NCBI GenBank assembly: GCA_963931925.1
Contig: OZ007567.1
Coordinates: forward strand, 92,253,055-92,317,054
Length of the DNA: 64,000 bases
From: Onchidella celtica
Taxonomy: Eukaryota > Mollusca > Gastropoda > Systellommatophora > Onchidiidae
Reading direction: 5' to 3'
Part shown: positions 33,041-45,638 of the stretch, one piece after another
How positions within the stretch are numbered: position 1 is the stretch's first letter
Layout: every line of letters begins with the position of its first letter
Position numbers and translations under genes: made by a program
Notes under the pieces: model-generated
Told to the model about the DNA's origin: nothing
Seen by the model: only the letters and a program-made list of their open reading frames with translations
Database searches by the model: none

Positions 33041-34332
33041 TCAGTGAATCAAAACCAAAACTTAGGTGAAGACAGTGCATGGCTCAAATTTTGTAACATA
33101 TCTTCAGTGTCACTGGATATGTGTCACATGAGCCATTGAGTGCTTCGTGGGATACATGACATACGTCAGAATGTCACTGTGATCGTCTCGCACATGTCAC
33201 GACCCCTTTCGCAATTAAAAGAAAAAAATAACTCTTATCCCACGCTACCCATATTATTATCTCTCCCACGGCTAATGGGCTTTTGCCATCATAAACACCG
33301 GCACAGTGAACGCAACAAACCCTCGCACGTATCTCTAACACCCGGTCTATCTGCACTGGATATTTGCATTGAAAGGTAACACCTACTAGCAAATCACACG
33401 CTTTTTCTGATGGATATGGGAGGGCAAATCACACGTTTTTTGTGATGGATACGGCAGGGTCGGAAAGCCAATGAGCGTTATAGGTTTTTTTTTTCGTTGT
33501 CAAACAAGAAAAGTGTTTAATTCTATTCGAGTTTCTTTTCTTCGTTTTCTTCAGTGAAGGTGAGTTTTTAATTTTTCCGGAGAAGATGCATGGTATTTAC
33601 TATTTCTCTCATGTTCAAATACACTTCAAATTTTTTTCGTTTTTTTTTTTATTCACTATATCAGTGGTCCTCAAAGAGATCGATAGGGACCATTGGAAAG
33701 ACGCTCCAGAGGGTGGAAAAGGATCAAAACTCAGTTGAAAAAAACAGTGAAAGTAATACCCCTTTCACCGCCCCTCGTCTGCAAACGTAACTTCAGTATC
33801 TCCACAGTGCAGCATATAACAATTGAGCATCCACTTGAGATGTGTCTTAATTTCCTCTATGTAACACGAATATTTTTATTTCAGCGCTCAGCCCATACGC
33901 TCCTTGCTCAGCTTTTGTCTGCAGTCTGTGTTCGTCATGTCGGTTAGTCTTTTTTCTTATCCAACATGACAATATTCTAAATACAATGGAATGACCAGGA
34001 GTCGGCGATGTCAGTAATATCGTGATTGCCGTTATGTCACAGTTATTACCCTGTATTGCTTAGGATCGGAAAGCCCATGCTGATGTGTTATTGGAAAAGT
34101 GATGGTTTTCCAGGAAGCTGAGATTCCATTTGGAGGAAATTAAACATTACTTCGGAGGAAATTAAGCATTACTTCATCTCATTCTCCTTTTGGAAATTGT
34201 ACTGGATCTAGTGACTCTTCAAATAGTCAGGTAAAAGAGAGATTTAATGGGGTCTTTTTTTATGATCATGTTTTGCATTGTCTACTGTGTTCACAACTTG
34301 GATAAAACCCCGGTCCATATTCCATAAATTAT
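32047..34332. other. No recognisable gene; simple repeats
   Basis: It holds an (AAAC)n tract at 32594-32613, (AAC)n at 32813-32838 and a large GT/GA microsatellite at 32945-33037. Two short tandem duplications lie at 33389-33462 (unit about 37 bp, CAAATCACACG...GATGGATA) and 34131-34175 (unit about 25 bp, GGAGGAAATTAAGCATTAC). The open frame 32393-32695 has no known motif. Confidence 0.5.
32945..33037 (+). repeat. (GT)n(GA)n compound microsatellite
   Basis: About 18 GT repeats pass directly into about 28 GA repeats. Open frames across it on both strands are artefacts. Confidence 0.97.
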
Positions 34333-34650
34333 CTAGGATATCTTCTTTTTTTCTTTTCTTTTCTTTTTTTTTTCTATTCTCATGATTGTGCCGTTAAGCG
34401 TCGAGGGGAGATACGGCTTTCGGGCCGAATGGGTAGCGTCTCCCATTACCATGGTTATGTTGTTTCTTTCAGTTGTTTCTTTGACACATTCTATCTGTCC
34501 TCTCCTGGGACGCCGCTTTCCTCTGGATCCATGCTTTTTCAAGTTACATGTGTAAGCTCCGCGTGCTGGTTGTTCGCCCGAAAACCTCATAACGTGACCA
34601 AAGCACTTCAGCCTTTGTTTTTCTATTATGTTCTAGATATCGCATATAGA
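34333..34650 (-). pseudogene. Fragment of a LINE reverse-transcriptase C-terminal region
   Basis: The minus-strand frame reads IIEKQRLKCFGHVMRFSGEQ then KHGSRGKRRPRRGQIECVKE. The W/C-F-GHV-R and GKRR-RG--ECVKE pattern is typical of the region after the RT in many LINEs. The rest of the RT is missing and the right side runs into a T-rich stretch. Family not determined; the match is short, so confidence is moderate. Confidence 0.45.
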
Positions 34651-37401
34651 CAGGGAATATATCATAATATGTAATTTATTCTGTGTTTACAAAAAGACGA
34701 AGATGGTCCTCATAAGATATATAAATTCTGACACATTTTCTTTCAAACTGAAACTGTAGGCCTCATTTTAGTTTGATTAAGAAAGCTGTAGTTTTAGCAC
34801 CTTTGTTAGTAATGAAGACAAAATGAGGTAGTGGGTAATCCAAATAGGAAACAATATCAAATGTCCTACAACAGAATGAATATTAACTGATTCACTTCCA
34901 GCTAGTGTCTTTTTCCCGCTCCATTTTGATGGTGCCACTGCAATGTTGGTTAGTACTTTGCTGTTAACTGACAGCCCGTACAGTATTGTTAAAATAACTG
35001 ACTTCGCCTTCCTTTATCAGGGTTATCTTTTTTCCATTGTTAATACATTCAATTTTCGTTACTTTCTTATTGATTTCTCGCTTGAGAGACCGGGTAGACA
35101 GAGAATCGCAGAGGGAAGGGGAGGGGAGAAGGACTGATGTTAAATCTGCACTTGCAGAAGACAAAATTATTGCATATTTCCTGCCCATATGGGTCACGGG
35201 GCGGAGCAGCCCACAAGCCCGCACGATAGTGGCGCCATCCTATCAAATCTTTTCTCATCACCATCTTTTAACCTTAAACAAAACAACAACAACAACAACC
35301 GAATACTGCAAGAGGGACTTTACTATGGTGATATTGTTACTGTTGTACCTTACACCTGTTCGGATTGATTAAGTACTCCTAGTTGCTTGTGTTTAAGAGT
35401 GGTGCTAGTCATTATTTTTCTTGTACTGATTTGCTAGTGTCTTTAATCTTGCTGTCTCTGAAAGATGATGATCGGTAATAATAATATGGCTGCAGGGGAG
35501 CTTGAAAAATATAGAAAATGTCAAATTATTGGAACTTTAACATATAAACATTTCTCTGGGTTAGTTTCATGTATAACATGAACCAAGTGTTTTTCAGATG
35601 TGCCGCCCAGAGCGGCTTATAGTAGTGAGTCAGTTAAGAAATGGCAGAGAGATAGTCTCAACCAAAAACTAAACTGTCTTATCGCTCTTCAAGATGATTC
35701 ATGTCTACCCTGAAGACCTTCAGCCAATCAAAGTAAAAAGTAAAAAGTAAGAAGAAAAAAACAATGAAGGAGGGACATGACGTGGAACGTGAACTCCCTG
35801 CTTGTGGTTACGGGACCGTAGTCTGATTACAAAGCTCAGTAGACCAAATACTACGTTGTGTTCACTGCTCAGCTATAGCTTACAGTGTAAAATACCACCG
35901 TCCCTTAACAACAGCTCAAACTCTTAAAGTAAAGTAGGACGAACCGATAAGCGAGAAGTGACTGTGACAATGCTCTGTAACCAACACTTGAAACTGTCCA
36001 GCACTGTTATGAACGCAAACTTCCGCCATCCGTGACAACATAATAAAGTTTTTACATAGACATAGCTTATCCTTCGACTGGCAAGTATACAAGACCCCTT
36101 GCATGACCCCACTTAGCTCATTCATTGTCAGAACTCATTGAGTATTTCTCAATGTCCTATGTAAACAGATTAAGTTTATCAAAATAATAATAATATATAT
36201 TATTTTTAATCATTTTTATCAAGCCAGATCGCTGCTCTTACATCCTTGATCCTACTGATCCTCAAGACAAGATCACGTATTTAGCTTTTTTTTTTTTTTA
36301 GTGATAGAGGGAGAGTGCGGAAGTATTATGTAGATGAATGAGATTTCCCTACGCTAAAACAGCAGAAAATAGCACATCTAAATCGTGTTTCATGGAATGA
36401 AACTGCTTGACTACTTAATTCATTAATTCACGAACTACGAGTAGTAAATTTAAACTTTTATATTAATTTACAATACTTATACCGGCCACAGAAAAGCAGC
36501 TGAATTGCCAAATTCAACCGTATTCAGATGACATGAATGTTCTTTTTGGTTTTGTTAGCACGCACAAGAAGATTGTTTTCATCTTGTTGTTTTGTTCTCA
36601 TTTGATTTACTTTGTCGGTAGGGACATGCAGGTTCGCATTTCATATAGTTCTCTTCATAACTAATCGCACTGATAGAGAGGCTGAAACAGTACTGTTACT
36701 TTTATTAATCTGTTTTCTTGGTTCATTGTCATTCTTTGTTCTTTGTTCTTTGGTGCCAAGAAACGCAGTCACAGAGCCTTGTGTGTTCATGTTTCAAGAA
36801 ACTGAAGAAATAAATGTAAAATGCAACGCTAGTTCTTTAACTTTGGATCGATGAAACAAGAAATTAATGTGCATCAGGTCGCTTCTCATATTTCTCTAAT
36901 TTTCTGAAATATAAAGCAAGCACTTATTATTTTCAGTTCTTGTTCTTGACTTTGATTAGCTAGAGTGGGTTGTTTTGAATCGTGCCTCATTGCTGGCTCA
37001 TAGTTTATTGATTTTAATCGCCTCTTGAGAACTGGGCAACGCTGAGGTGTTTTAATCAATCTGAATACATGTCGCACTATGCAAGAAAGGAATTCAAGTT
37101 TTGAGATTAACCTAAGAGCAGATAACAGATGAGACACGAACACTATGTCAGTGAGAATAATTTATGTTTAATCTTATCTACAGACGCTTTGCGGCAACGT
37201 GAACAGCTTACCAGGAGTAAAACAAGTGTGAGAGGATACATTAATATACCGATTCAGCTCATCTGGCCATACTTCTGTGTCAAGTCCTGAGAAATACGGA
37301 GTATGGATTGATTATGTCTATCATGTCTTTGAAAATAATCAATTTATCCCCAGATATGCGAAAAGGATATTTTGACACCCCCCCCCCCAAATATATATAT
37401 A
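34651..37401. other. No recognisable gene
   Basis: AT-rich DNA. About 35809-35890 (GGGACCGTAG..., GTTCACTGCTCAGC, TAGCTTACAGTGTAA) is similar to 57403-57475, indicating a dispersed repeat of unknown class. A run of nine C at 37379-37388 and (AT)n lie just before the Helitron 3' end. Confidence 0.45.
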
Positions 37402-40179
37402 CTAGCTGAGTTCCCGGCCCTGCCCGGGATAAATCGATTTATTAGTTTCAGTTCTGTCTGGGTGATTATTATGGACCATAGAGATACTATAATAAACTAG
37501 AGTCCGCACGCATGCACAAGTGCAACGCGTCGCAGTGGCCCCAATTGGCCTACATGCGCGCCATGTTGACTTGGGAAGGATTCGCTAGCGAGCAGGCGCT
37601 GGCTGTTCGACGTCTCAAGGAATAGTAATCCCATCCCCGCCTATAATTATGTCAAAGTCATAATAGATATACATGTACTACAAATGCGATGCAACACAGG
37701 CTGTTGTTGCGGAGACAGTTTTTTTTTTACACAGAAAGCTAAAGCTGAACAGTGAACACTGCAATATTTTCTGTTTGGTTTTGTAATCAGACTAGGTCCC
37801 CCAAACAACGTTCTTCAAAATAACAAGTTCATAACTGGTAAAACTAGTAAGAGTCATGAAAATTACAACATGCATAGCTTTGAAAAAAAAATCATGAGAA
37901 GGGCATGTTAGGAGTATATAACAAGGAAAAATGTTCACCTTCATACAGAAATAAAAAAAATATATATTTTAGAGGTATAACTGGATCATATAAAGAAAGA
38001 AAGAAAGAAGAGAATAGACATGAAAACTTTCAATTTTCTTCTCTCTCCGCACCAGCTTTTTCTTGCTATTTCTTAATTCAGCGGCCTTTGCACAGCTTTC
38101 TTTTATTTGCATAAATTAATCTCTGCCTTTGTCCTCTCAAGATGATCTTCGATTGAGTGGTGGGCATATGATTGATCTAGATCATACATACAGGCCTTGG
38201 CGGGGGGGGGGGGGGGGTTCAGCTCTCAGGATTTTTCCTCTTTTTGGGAGATGGTCTTCTTGGAGTTGGCAGTTTCTGCTTGAGGGGAGGATAATTTTCG
38301 AAAACAGATGGAATTGCCTTTGGTCTTAGTGTCAGTTTATCGAGCCCTGCGTAATTGTCAGAGCTTAGGAAGTGAGCACTACACACTTAGTCATTCTTGG
38401 TTGGATACCAAGGCTTCCCATTCTCAGTTTGTCTACTTATTCTGGCAATCCATTTAGCCAATCTCTCAGATTCCTAACACGGAAAGCAAAAAAAAAAAAA
38501 AAAAAATAAGTCACAATAAAAAAATAATTGTTGTTATCGTTTGATAAATAATATCGACTGGCATTTTCCATATTGTTGTATTATGTGCATCTTTGCCTTT
38601 TCAGGAAAATGAGGATTGAAAATTCGAAGAGTTGTATAACATCTGGGGTTTGTTCCAGACCTTTCAAAGTCGAAACTTAAAGATTGGAATGACACTTATA
38701 ATGAAATGAGGAGTGAGAGAACCACTTTCCTGACAAAGGCTAAAAAATCAGCACAGTGTCGCAAACAACAATATGGCAATGCCCCATGATATACTCATAT
38801 TGATAAATATATTACAATAGGTTTTGATCTTTAGCCCTTCCCTATTGTCAATCCAATGCACTAAATGATCAAGTTGTTTGGACGTACGTTTTATTCATAT
38901 CAAAGAGGAATTAGGTCTATGGAGATAACCTTGCCACCCAGTCCCATCATGGCTGTCTGTTTTAACTGAGACAATCCAAAACACAAGGGTGATGGGGGTG
39001 GGAGGAGCATGATGCAGTACGATGACACGTAAATCTAGACATTATTAGCCCAGAGCATTTAGCATCCTATCTCCTTGAAAGTGAGCCATCACTGTGCAGA
39101 CAATTCGGGGCCGCTTCGGCACTTGTTCATAAAAGACCCAGGTCTTTGATTCTCTTCTGCCTTTCCTCTCCCCCCCCCACCCCCCCCCCACCCACCCCGC
39201 CCCGAGTCTTTCCTGTGTTTCTTCGCAAGTGTGTAATTATAATTAAGACAAATGGATGTACAAATCACAGATGGCGTGCGTGGGAGAGATTGAAAGACGT
39301 TGTTATCGTAAACTGGGCTTGCTCAGCCTTAGATGGGAAGGACAGAAGGATAGAAATGATTTATGGAATTCTGAACCATCTTGCATACAGAAAAAATAAC
39401 CCTCTGACTTCCGAAATCGCCACCCCAAGTCAAAATGGCCGCCACGAGACTCTAATAGTTCCACGTCGTGTGACACCGTGCGCACTCTAGTGTAATAATA
39501 TCTCTATGTTATGGACCTGCTTCATTTTGCCTGTTCCTTTAGCTTTATTTCATTTTTGTTTGTTTGTTTTTAGATACGTTTTACTGCTCTCCCTTTGCGC
39601 GATGACATCCTGCGCGTCCCGCCAGCACCCGTCAAATTACGGCTATGATTTGCGCACGGGTTCGTTTGTTTGCACATCGCAGGAAATGACAACGTCATAT
39701 TGTGTTAATGGAAAAGAAATATTATAATATTTTCCTAGGCATTATATTGAAAACACAAACCTGTGTACTTTTGGCCACGCGGCGTCAATCTCTCAATTCC
39801 AGACCCTTTCTTTTTCCTAGCCTAGGCACGTTGAGAACACACAAAGTTTCATACTTGATAGTCTAACTCAATCTCGTCATTCAAACCAGTCCTAACCGGA
39901 AGTTGTTTTGTGAGTGTGATTATGATACAGACACCGGAACCAACCTCAGTTACGTACATTTGCCGAAAAAATAGACCGAACGCCAATATGTCGCAACCTA
40001 GAAACTAATACAAACGTTCTGCGAGTTGTTCATTATTTTTTTATTTTATGTACCGGCGACACGACCACAGACTATACTAAGCACTGTGTAAAATTTGAAG
40101 GCCATAGAATCAACATTAACGTAGGAGTAGCGACAGAGGCGCGCGCAATGTCGTAAAGTTTCTCTTTTATTAGTATAGA
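37402..40179 (-). mobile_element. Non-autonomous Helitron A with a nested P-like insertion
   Basis: On the minus strand the 5' end is TCTATACTAATAAAAGAG preceded by A (40180). The 3' end is the hairpin CCCGG-GCAGGG-CCGGG followed by AACTCAGCTAG and T (37401). Without the insertion at 37477-39516 it is about 738 bp. It carries sequence (about 39790-39900) matching the 5' UTR and first codons of the Helitron gene at 62393-63706, including CCTAGGAAAAAGAAA and CAAACCAGTCCTAA. A second partial copy of the CAATAT-GCCTAGGAAAA segment lies at about 39730-39765. It has no replicase-helicase gene, so it would depend on an autonomous relative. Confidence 0.88.
37477..39508. mobile_element. P-element-like non-autonomous transposon (2.0 kb)
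   Basis: The left end CATAGAGATACTATAATAAA and the right end, on the minus strand CATAGAGATATTATTACAC, are imperfect inverted repeats of about 30 bp that both continue CTAGAGT-CGCACG. The octamer TTATGGAC flanks the element (37469-37476, 39509-39516). Other Helitron copies have this octamer once at the same point, which confirms an insertion. The TIR resembles that of the THAP-coding element at 51921-55475. The interior has runs of G (38202-38217) and C (39170-39188) and no transposase motif. Confidence 0.88.
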
Positions 40180-40180
40180 T

Positions 40181-40250
40181 ATAGGAAGTGCATAGGTAGG
40201 GAAGATATTCCCTCCCTTTGCACTTTGCATAGGTAGGGAAGATAGTGTAC
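40181..40250 (-). repeat. Fragment of the 36-45 bp tandem repeat, inverted
   Basis: Read on the minus strand it gives TCTTCCCTACCTATGC units like those ending the 25.4 and 41.3 kb repeats. It ends with TATGCACTTC just before the Helitron A 5' end. Confidence 0.7.
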
Positions 40251-41300
40251 TACGTCATCACCAAACGTGTGGAATTATTATTGGTCTAAATTTAGTGCAT
40301 TTGATTTGAATCACGATATTATAGGCTATAGAATTAGTTGTCGGCGAGCCAGTGGCGACAGAAGCGAATCGCGATTCGAGTCAGTCAACGACAGGAGGTT
40401 ATATGAATCAAAATCAACCGAATCAGTCGGCGAGTCAGCAAAGACAAGTGTCAGACGAACGGCCTAGACCGAGCTCAAAGCAAAACGTAGTGACAAAGGT
40501 TCGCTGCTCCATCGCCCACTCCGAGCAGAGAAGGTCAAGACGGAAGCCGACCTCGTGGTGCGACAGCATGGACATAACCATGCGCTTACTGAAGTTGTGT
40601 GTGTGTGTGGGGGGGGGGGGAGTATCTGCCGATTTCTTTATACATCAAAATTAAAAACAAGCAAAAAAAAAATCTGCACTGGCAAGAAGCAAAATAAATA
40701 TTAGCTTGAAATAGTTTCAAAATTTTTCTGTCTCCTCTCCAGTGTAATTTGTGGAGAATGAATTGAAATGTGAAGGGTTCGATCGTCTAACTACTGCGTA
40801 GTCGAAGTTTCATCACTCCAACCAGCAACCCTAAGGTAATCCTCTGTATAGGATGTTTGCACAAAGCAACCATAATGGTATCCTTCCCTCGTAGATCCGC
40901 TGTTTACAGCATTGACCGACGTCTGTTTGATGTAGGGACCCCACCCCTACGGTAATCCTACCTACTCTACGGGATATCCTACACAAATACGTCGGATTGG
41001 CTTAGGGGTGCTGGGTGGAAAATTCCCTGGAATGCTTGACCTACAAGTAAGTTAAATGCCGGTGTATTCTTCCTGTAGGTATGCTTTACTGTATGTTTTC
41101 CTAAATAGGCAGGAAACTGCTAGTTCCCCTTGCTCCTTTCCCAATAGATCCACTCTGGACTTTTCATAGGTGCCATGCTCAATTACAATAATACATGTAA
41201 TTACATTCTGCCCCCATGGGCTTAAAATTAAAGCCTTTCAAATTCATTGTCCCCTCATACATGAACGTAAATTGAAGAAGCGTAAGAACAACAGAAAATC
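40251..41300. other. No recognisable gene
   Basis: It holds (GT)n followed by 12 G at 40598-40620. The stretch 40920-41030 (GACGTCTGTTTGATGTAGGG ... GTCGGATTGGCTTAGG) resembles 61823-61995, a diverged dispersed repeat. No gene. Confidence 0.45.
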
Positions 41301-41811
41301 TATGGGGCCGCCTTTCTTCTTACAGCTTTTTCTTTTTGCCATAATTATTTTGACAGAGGTAGGTTAGGTTTGCTGTCGCCAATGGGTCGTAATGGGGATA
41401 GGCGCTGAATTGGCTTCTTACCGCCGGATGATGAGTGTGATACATGATCATTACCTATAATTATAATGTTTCATAGCTATTGCAAACATAGCAGGCAAAG
41501 CACAGGAAGAAAGGAATATCTTCCCTGCCTAAGCAAAGTAGGCCTATTACACAAGAAATATCTTCCCGACCTAAAAAATATGCAGAGACAAAAATATTTT
41601 TCTTGCCTAAGTTAAGTGGATAGTCAAGAAATATCTTCTCTGCATGCACTTTGCACACATAGGGATTGCATAGTCTGGGGATGTCTTCCTTACCTATGCA
41701 AAGTGAATAGGCCGGGGATATCTTCCCTACCTATGCAAGGTGAATAGGGAAGATATTCCCTACCTATGCAAAGTGTATAGGTGGGGGATATCTTCCCTAT
41801 CTATGCACTTC
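41301..41811 (+). repeat. 500 bp dispersed repeat (copy 2)
   Basis: Same repeat as 25358-25858 in the same orientation. Differences are a few substitutions, an ATT insertion near 41342, and indels in the terminal tandem units. It ends at TATGCACTTC, then (TA)n. Confidence 0.85.
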
Positions 41812-42492
41812 TATATATATATATAAATCTAACATGGGTCGGTTTCACTCGACCTCACAGATTTTGCTCTGTTTGACATTTAAAAGTATAAAAACTATAA
41901 TTTACCCAGAATGCTAATGGGACTTTACCTACCCACGTACACATCAAGTTTGGTGACGTAAAGTGGCAATACGGATTGAAATAAGAACTAGGAAGGACTA
42001 GATTTCTGTTCAAGCGATTCAGATGATAAAGATCTGATAAAGATTTTTTGTAAAAATTGAGTTTTACTCCCCTTCATGTTCAGTGAACGCCCTTTTCTTT
42101 ACCGGTACATTATGAATATGATAGTCAGTTAAGATCACTGGCATTGCCTTCTCGTGGATTCAGATTTATTATCACTTATTAAATGCATAATCCATGGGCC
42201 GTGTCGAAAACATGTCATATATCGTTGGTTTCTTCATTGTCTCTGACCAGACAGTAATCATACGGTACTGCAGCTGAATCGATCGCATATCTCATCCGAA
42301 ATTTGCCTTCTCGGGGTAATTGATATGGATTATACCAACAGATCGGAGTTCCCTATAGATTGTGCAAAAAATGTTCTATATTACATGCTCACTTTTATGG
42401 GCGGAACTGGGTTAAGGGAAAGAATCTATACCTAAAAAACAAAACAACAAAGTTGCCCGATATGTAACAAGACCCACCGCGAACACTTATAT
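41812..42492. other. No recognisable gene
   Basis: (TA)n at its left edge, otherwise unique-looking AT-rich DNA. Confidence 0.4.
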
Positions 42493-42678
42493 TAGTGTTT
42501 CTCAACCTATTTTTGTTGCACGCCTCACTTTATTTAAAAACAAACAGAACGTGCGCCCCATCATCATCGGACAAATTTAATAATTTTTATTCCTGCACCC
42601 CATTCTGAAGTCCCACGGCTCAGCAAAATAATGCCATGGCCCACCGGTAGAGCGTGCGCCCGACCTTGAGAAACACTG
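42493..42678. mobile_element. hAT-type MITE (186 bp)
   Basis: The left end TAGTGTTTCTCAACC and the right end, on the minus strand CAGTGTTTCTCAAGG, match the CAGNGNTTCTCAA termini widespread in hAT (Charlie-like) elements. The interior is non-coding. The expected 8 bp target duplication is not preserved. Confidence 0.65.
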
Positions 42679-44579
42679 CATTTTGTACGATTCAGAAGCA
42701 GTTGAGCTTTCAGACAGACACTTCTCAACAGTTTCAACTCTTTCTGAATCGGTTAATGCCGGGCTTGCTAGGTACGTCTATACCTCAATAAAGGGTTGAA
42801 CAAAACATAACAACAACAAGCAAAAATTCGTGAATTCATCAAACAATGGTGCATTTGGAGAAAGCTTTTCAGCAGAAGCGAAAGGTGATTACAAAATGAA
42901 TGAAAAGCCTGAATAGTGGAAAGATATTTGTTTGCTGTTCCTTTTTCTAGTTGTCCCGTGCATTTGAGATTGTTCTGTTAAATCCAACAAGCATAAAGAA
43001 AGCAATGCTGCCAGGGAAGAGATCAAATAAAAGAGAGCGTGACGTTCACTAGTGTATATCTATGGAGCGTGATGAACCAACTGAAACAAACAACAATGAG
43101 GCCACAGACGTGATATTCACGTCAAATAGTTTACTGAAAAAGCACTGAAGAAAAGATTTCCGAAAGTTAGTAAATCTTTGGACTTTGGTCAGTTTGACGC
43201 CGTGTAAACATCTTATCTATTGTTACAGCACGTACGGCGCACACAGCTTTAACTTCTTTTAGTTTTGTATACAAGAAATCGACCCAGTAATGTGGTACAT
43301 CTATGGAGGACGCTCGTGGACACCGCAAGCATGCTATTGAGTAAAAGGTATTTAGACACGCCGAGTCATATTTTTGAAAAGGATAATCTCGTTCAATGGT
43401 AATAAAATCCAGACAAAAGAAATATGCATACTGTTGAACGTAATAAGTCTTAACTGACATACTATTTACATAAAATATGCAAAAGTTAAAGTGAAATTTG
43501 ATACACTTAATCGCTACACAGTAAAAAAAACGTAGGGAATGCGTTCACCTGATGATTCGGAGTTACAGAGTTCCGCACAATTACCCTCGGAGCTCACGAC
43601 ACAGCCGATCATTGGAATAGTAATAATAATTGGAAAAAAAACCTCTGTCGAGCTGGCCAACATCTTCAATTTGACAGGACCACTCTGGACTAGTCTCGAA
43701 GCAAGTCTTACTGAGGGGAAATTTATTACTGCAGCGATTTAAATTTGGGTGATCACAGCTGGACTAAAGGAGACCCAACCCTCATCCCTGAAATAGTCTC
43801 ATGAAAAGTGACATAAAATCTAAACAAGACAAAGACAAATATCATAAACTCAACAACAGCAACAAAAAAGATAAATGGGGCTGTTATAGTGACATAATCA
43901 ACATAATTTAGGCCAAGAGAGGTCACTAAGGCCACTAAACTGGTAAAACTTTGATTTGAATCTATTTAATGACAACAACAGAATTTCCTGGACTGTGCAT
44001 CGTTTCAGCAATCCGTTTGGTCTTACAACATGACCATGTTTGGATTGGGAGTTAGTGTACACTTTGTTCCGTTTCATAAAAACTATAATTATTATTCTTT
44101 TTACCACGTTCGGAAGACTGAATATCTGCAATTGTTTATTGACTCAATAACAATTTCCATAATTCCGGCAAGATAAAGTATACCCATGAATGTAATATAC
44201 CTGACCCTACATCTGCGGTAGTTCTCATACATTTTATAGTGGCGCAGTTTTTTATGCAGCCACCAGGCACATGCGAACAGTTTTATGAATCTCATAACCA
44301 GTAATGTGACCGAACTTATATATTATTTAGTCTCAATCTGGTCGTAACTGTTAATTGCCAATTTTACACTGGCTTGACATATCTTTAGTAATGATGTTGC
44401 TCAGAGTATCATTGCCGCTGGTAATAATGCGTAATGGGGAAGTCACTTTTTTTTTTTTTTTTTAATGAGCAAGGCGAATTTCAGGAGGTCAGAAGTTGTA
44501 GGTGAGCTGTAGCCAGTGTCAGCCAGTGGTGAGTATGTTTACAGATCAGCATGAGAAGGCGTCCTTCCGTCGACGAGTA
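42679..44579. other. No recognisable gene
   Basis: Unique-looking AT-rich DNA apart from the 22 bp P-like footprint at 43043-43064 and a run of 17-18 T near 44447-44464. Confidence 0.4.
43035..43072. mobile_element. 22 bp P-like excision footprint between 8 bp repeats
   Basis: GAGCGTGA occurs at 43035-43042 and again at 43065-43072. Between them lie 22 bp, of which the last 17 are ACTAGTGTATATCTATG, a good match to the right terminus of the P-like elements here. The other terminus is absent. A retained 17-mer is what P-element cleavage, known to leave 17-nt 3' overhangs, would predict for a repaired donor site. Confidence 0.65.
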
Positions 44580-45638
44580 TCTATATTATAAAGCTGGTGA
44601 CTGCCAAATTTTGGAGCCTATCTCTCTCCCCCCCCCCCCCCCCTTAATAGACAACCTACAGTATTCAGATTTCTCATGGCCATTTCTGACCCCCAAACGT
44701 AGGATCTGATACTGCATACAATCCAGCTTCCCTCAACACCGCATAATAATAAATGCTTGAGGGCTCCGGCAAATGAGAATCGCATTTCTGAGCATGTTTG
44801 TTAATAAAGGACTTTCATAAAGTAACGATAACGGTATCAAAAAATAACTTGTTTTAAAGGCAAGCTGACATGTTGATACATGGTGGCTTCTCAGCCTATT
44901 GGACAGGAGCCGGCCGCCAGGCTGATATACAAGTTTTATACATGTAGTAGTACTGTAAGGCTTGCTCACAGGAGAGGGAGAGGAGTGAAAATAAATCGTT
45001 TATTCGATTCAAATTTTTAACATCTGTGAATTCTTTATGTCATAGAGATATTGGCATTGCAGAACAACAACAACAACAACAAAAATCTATACTATTTAAA
45101 AAAAAAAACGGACAAAGGAAGGTGAAAGGCGGGGGGTGCAGAATGGGATGAAGCTGGTGGGCAGGCCACTCAGAATTTTATCCGGGCAGTGTAAAGATTT
45201 AGCCTCCCCCCATGCTATAATGTTCGTTTAAGAAATTAACAATGTTTGTCTCAGCGAATTTTGTAGGTGACCTCTACGCATCTCGGCACTTTTGCTAATC
45301 AAACTTTTTATGCTGATTCCTTTCTGTCGGACGTGCAGCATTTTGTGTTTTACTGTCCGTAAAACGGAACAGTTGCTGTCTCTTACATATGAAAAGACAA
45401 CTGGTGTCACGCAATGGAATCTCATTTCTGCACCGATTTACCTGAACTTTTTCGTACAATCCATTTTTAGACTGAAGATGATAATGTGAACGTTTGCCAG
45501 CCCCCACCAACTGTTCTCAAATATTTTAGAGAAAGCATTTTTTATTTTCCGATAATTTTGTTTTCCCGGCGGTCCGTGTTTTAACGAAATAAAGGTCGAC
45601 AGACGGACTGGCTAAATTGGGCATGCGGGTTCATTAAC

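Noticed and set aside
32811..33139. Leu/Ser- and Arg/Glu-rich frames
   Set aside because: Pure translations of the GT/GA microsatellite. The same applies to the frames at 21361-21549 and 49235-49575.
33661..33750. hAT element starting CAGTGGTCCTCAAA
   Set aside because: The left-end-like word is present, but no convincing inverted partner or duplication was found nearby.
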